Assembly: GCA_040752855.1 (NCBI GenBank)
Contig: JBFMHP010000009.1
Span: 71,827-135,826 of the forward strand
Source: JBFMHP01 sp040752855
GTDB taxonomy: Bacteria; Pseudomonadota; Gammaproteobacteria; RBG-16-57-12
Length of the DNA stretch: 64,000 nucleotides
Direction: 5' to 3'
Below, piece by piece: positions 62,125-64,000 of the stretch. Every line of letters starts with the position of its first letter. The stretch's first letter is position 1. A model generated the notes under the pieces. That model searched no databases and was not told the origin of the DNA. It saw only the letters and a list, made by a program, of their open reading frames with translations. Both the position numbers and the translations under genes were made by a program.

Positions 62125-62497
62125 GGCGCGAGAGCACACAGGCCCGGATACCGCCAAACTCCGGCACCGTCTCCAGGTGGCGCACTTTTAAAGTCTATGT
62201 CATATGCGGGAAATATACGGAAACAACGCAAGAGCCTTAACTGGACACCGCGCAGTGCAGCAACTATTCTTCAAAAGCTTGCTTTAATACTTCCGAATAG
62301 CATCGCTGCCGTCCCATACACTGATATGCACCAGATGCTATTCAACCGGCTGCAAATAGTTCTGTTTTTTCCTCTACCGAAGGGAGAGAGTTAGGGTGAG
62401 GGGTACGTTTACTCCCTCATCCCCCGCTGTGGGATAGATGCCTTTTGCCTGTGGGAGGTCGATCCGCATCGACAGTCTGTAGTGAGAGGTAAGCGCA
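62125..62497. other. Non-coding region between tetraheme and decaheme genes
   Basis: These 373 bases hold no supportable gene. They contain a G-rich REP-like element at 62371-62404, listed separately. A new promoter for the decaheme gene may lie here, but I could not identify one. Confidence 0.5.
62371..62404. repeat. REP-like element
   Basis: Contains GGGAGAGAGTTAGGGTGAGG, the signature of a dispersed intergenic element found in many proteobacteria. Its C-rich counterpart follows imperfectly (CTCCCTCATCCCCCGC). Confidence 0.45.
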
Positions 62498-63412
62498 ATG
62501 AATCTCGCACGCAGGTGTACTCGCAGCTTCTTGCTTATCATGTTGCTGATTTCGGAACGTGGTTTTGGCGCCGACATGGAGGCGCCGCCTGGCGCCATGG
62601 TCTGCCGGGGCTGTCATCTGGAACGCTATGTCAGTTACGCACTGACCCGTCACAGCATGGAATCAGACCCGCGGACACCCGCTGCCCAGGGCGGTTGCGT
62701 CGCCTGTCACAGTGGCGGCTGGGCACATGTGAATGCAGGCGGCGGCCGAGGCGTCGGGGGGATTGTCAATCCCGCCTCAAAAGAGCTGTCACCCGAAAAG
62801 GCGAACGCCGTCTGCCTCAATTGCCACGAAGGCGGCAAACGCATGGAGTGGTCGCTCAGCAAGCACGCTAACCGTGACCTCAAGTGCATAACCTGCCACC
62901 AAGTGCATAACATGAGGGGCCGTGACCCGGTGCGCGAGCGCGCGACTCAGGCACAGGTGTGCATCTCCTGCCACAAAGACCGACGCGCCCAAATCAATCT
63001 CCCCCACCGCCACCCCATTCCCGAGGGCAAGGTCGCCTGCTCAGACTGCCACAACCCGCACGGCTCGGCCGGCCCCTCGATGATGGCTCGTGATTCCGTC
63101 AATGAGACCTGTTACACCTGCCACATGGAAAAGCGCGGGCCATTCATCCACACACACCAACCCGTACAGGAGGATTGCTCCACCTGCCACGATCCACACG
63201 GCACCACCAATCCGGCACTGCTCAAAATACGAGTGCCGTTCCTGTGTCAGTCATGTCATGAGCCGGGCAACCATCAACATAACCTTGCGCAATTGGGCGG
63301 CGACTTCTGGAGCAATAATTTCGAGGCCAGGGGTTGCCTGAATTGTCACACCCAGATCCACGGCACCAATAATCCGTCACCTTCGATTGTGAATCGCTGG
63401 CTGTGGCGCTAA
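62498..63412 (+). CDS. Decaheme cytochrome c (DmsE/MtrA type)
   Basis: The product is 304 residues with a signal peptide (SFLLIMLLISERGFGA). It has ten CxxCH sites: CRGCH, CVACH, CLNCH, CITCH, CISCH, CSDCH, CYTCH, CSTCH, CQSCH and CLNCH. Spacing and phrases such as CHNPHGSAGPS and CHDPHGTTNPALL match the DmsE/MtrA/PioA family. MtrA-type proteins sit inside an MtrB-type outer-membrane porin and carry electrons across the outer membrane. No porin gene lies in the window, though it could follow to the right. The start at 62498 has GAGAGGTAA upstream. It is complete and probably transcribed with the monoheme gene 26 bases downstream. Confidence 0.92.
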   Translation: MNLARRCTRSFLLIMLLISERGFGADMEAPPGAMVCRGCHLERYVSYALTRHSMESDPRTPAAQGGCVACHSGGWAHVNAGGGRGVGGIVNPASKELSPEKANAVCLNCHEGGKRMEWSLSKHANRDLKCITCHQVHNMRGRDPVRERATQAQVCISCHKDRRAQINLPHRHPIPEGKVACSDCHNPHGSAGPSMMARDSVNETCYTCHMEKRGPFIHTHQPVQEDCSTCHDPHGTTNPALLKIRVPFLCQSCHEPGNHQHNLAQLGGDFWSNNFEARGCLNCHTQIHGTNNPSPSIVNRWLWR

Positions 63413-63438
63413 CGGGAGGGACTGCCCTGAGAAAAATC

Positions 63439-64000
63439 ATGAATAAGTTTCTCTCCACTGGGTTTCGCAGCGCAGGGATTGCAGTTGCAGCCTTGACTAC
63501 CGTTGTCGTTGCACATGATGCAGCAGCACAAAACATCGCTGCCGGCGCGGCCAAAGCAGACTCCTGTACCGGCTGTCACGGCATTGCGGGGATTAGCGAA
63601 TACGGCGACTGGCCTAGTCTCCGGGGCCAAAAGGCCGAGTATCTGGTCACCCAACTCACCGATTACCGTGAAGGCCGTCGCGAGAATCCGATCATGAAGC
63701 GTGTGGCGCAGGCCCTGAGCGACGCGGATATTGCTGATCTGGCGGCCTACTTCAGCAGTCTGGCGCTGACCCCGCCTCTCGCAAGCGCTGAGGGTACCCG
63801 GCTGCGTATCCGTGATGTGAACGGCGGTATCGTCATTATGCTCGCTGGCCCTTCCAGTGCCGATCCGGCAGTAGCCAACCTGAAGAGCGGCTCCCCGGTT
63901 ACCGAGCTGGAACGAAGCGGCGACTGGGTGCGGGTGCGAGCCGAGCCCTCCGTCGAGGGGTGGATTCATGCCTCGTTGCTGGTCGAGGAGACGGGCGCCC
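63439..64000 (+). CDS. Monoheme cytochrome c with SH3-like domain, 3' end beyond window
   Basis: At least 187 codons are present. The signal peptide (GIAVAALTTVVVAHDAAAQ) is followed by a class I cytochrome c domain with CTGCHGIAG, the conserved GQKAEYLVTQLTDYREGRR and MKRVAQALSDADIADLAAYF, which supplies the Met ligand. From about residue 120, LRIRDVNGGIVIMLAGP to SGDWVRVRAEPSVEGWIHAS is a bacterial SH3-like domain, which commonly binds cell wall. The protein resembles small cytochromes c (c4/c553 type) that shuttle electrons in the periplasm, perhaps tethered to peptidoglycan. The ATG at 63439 lies 18 bases from the GGGAGGG; a closer in-frame CTG exists but is an improbable start. Confidence 0.85.
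   Translation, partial: MNKFLSTGFRSAGIAVAALTTVVVAHDAAAQNIAAGAAKADSCTGCHGIAGISEYGDWPSLRGQKAEYLVTQLTDYREGRRENPIMKRVAQALSDADIADLAAYFSSLALTPPLASAEGTRLRIRDVNGGIVIMLAGPSSADPAVANLKSGSPVTELERSGDWVRVRAEPSVEGWIHASLLVEETGA

Noticed and set aside
1..64000. CRISPR arrays and insertion sequences
   Set aside because: No regularly spaced direct repeats and no transposase motifs were seen on either strand.

Overview
The window looks like a chromosomal scaffold from a high-GC gammaproteobacterium, probably a metagenome or draft assembly because it contains a 100-base N gap at 53889-53988. The housekeeping genes (uvrB, dedA, an AspC-type aminotransferase, tRNA-Val, tRNA-Asn, and a yfhM-pbpC pair arranged as in Escherichia coli) are of gammaproteobacterial type. 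The abundance of multiheme cytochromes c at the right end suggests an organism that exchanges electrons with extracellular donors or acceptors, such as a metal or sulfur chemolithotroph. The taxonomic placement is an inference.

Layout. (1) 1-11.3 kb, all minus strand: the 5' part of a cyclopropane-fatty-acid synthase, a P-loop kinase-like protein with a degenerate Walker A, a glycine-zipper lipoprotein, penicillin-binding protein 1C, a bacterial alpha-2-macroglobulin with an intact thioester motif, and an NhaD/ArsB-type ion transporter. (2) 11.6-48.1 kb, all plus strand: 21 tightly packed genes forming an extracellular contractile injection system (eCIS, related to Afp/PVC particles). It contains the cap protein (DUF4255), a sheath and a sheath-like protein, two tube-type proteins, a tube/spike adaptor, a spike hub split into gp27-like and gp5-like genes, gp25-, gpJ- and gpI-like baseplate proteins, three paralogous baseplate-associated proteins and an AAA+ ATPase. 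It ends in a 9.5-kb gene for a 3169-residue protein that looks like a polymorphic-toxin-type cargo. (3) 48.7-56.2 kb: ordinary chromosomal genes on both strands (dedA, tRNA-Val, uvrB, aminotransferase, tRNA-Asn, a Sel1-repeat protein broken by the gap, an MFS transporter, a small lipoprotein). (4) 56.2-57.1 kb: an AT-rich non-coding stretch. (5) 57.1-64 kb, plus strand: an electron-transfer cluster with an octaheme cytochrome, a subtilisin-like protease, a parvulin prolyl isomerase, a tetraheme cytochrome related to the octaheme one, a decaheme DmsE/MtrA-type cytochrome, and a monoheme cytochrome c with an SH3-like domain cut by the window end.

How the genes work together. In region 2 the sheath/tube proteins, baseplate and ATPase would build a contractile syringe. 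The terminal giant protein carries a C-terminal restriction-endonuclease-like domain and a nucleotidyltransferase-like domain and is the best candidate payload. No tail-fibre protein, PAAR tip or standard tape-measure protein is recognisable. A structural-cluster protein with a hydrophobic C-terminus (20883-22553) could tie the particle to a membrane. In region 5 the order octaheme cytochrome, subtilase, prolyl isomerase resembles the Geobacter OmcZ-OzpA locus, where a subtilisin-like protease trims an octaheme cytochrome that then polymerises into nanowires. All eight hemes here lie in the N-terminal two thirds, followed by a heme-free beta-rich C-terminus that could be the removed part. The injection system and the candidate nanowire locus are the two most interesting items.
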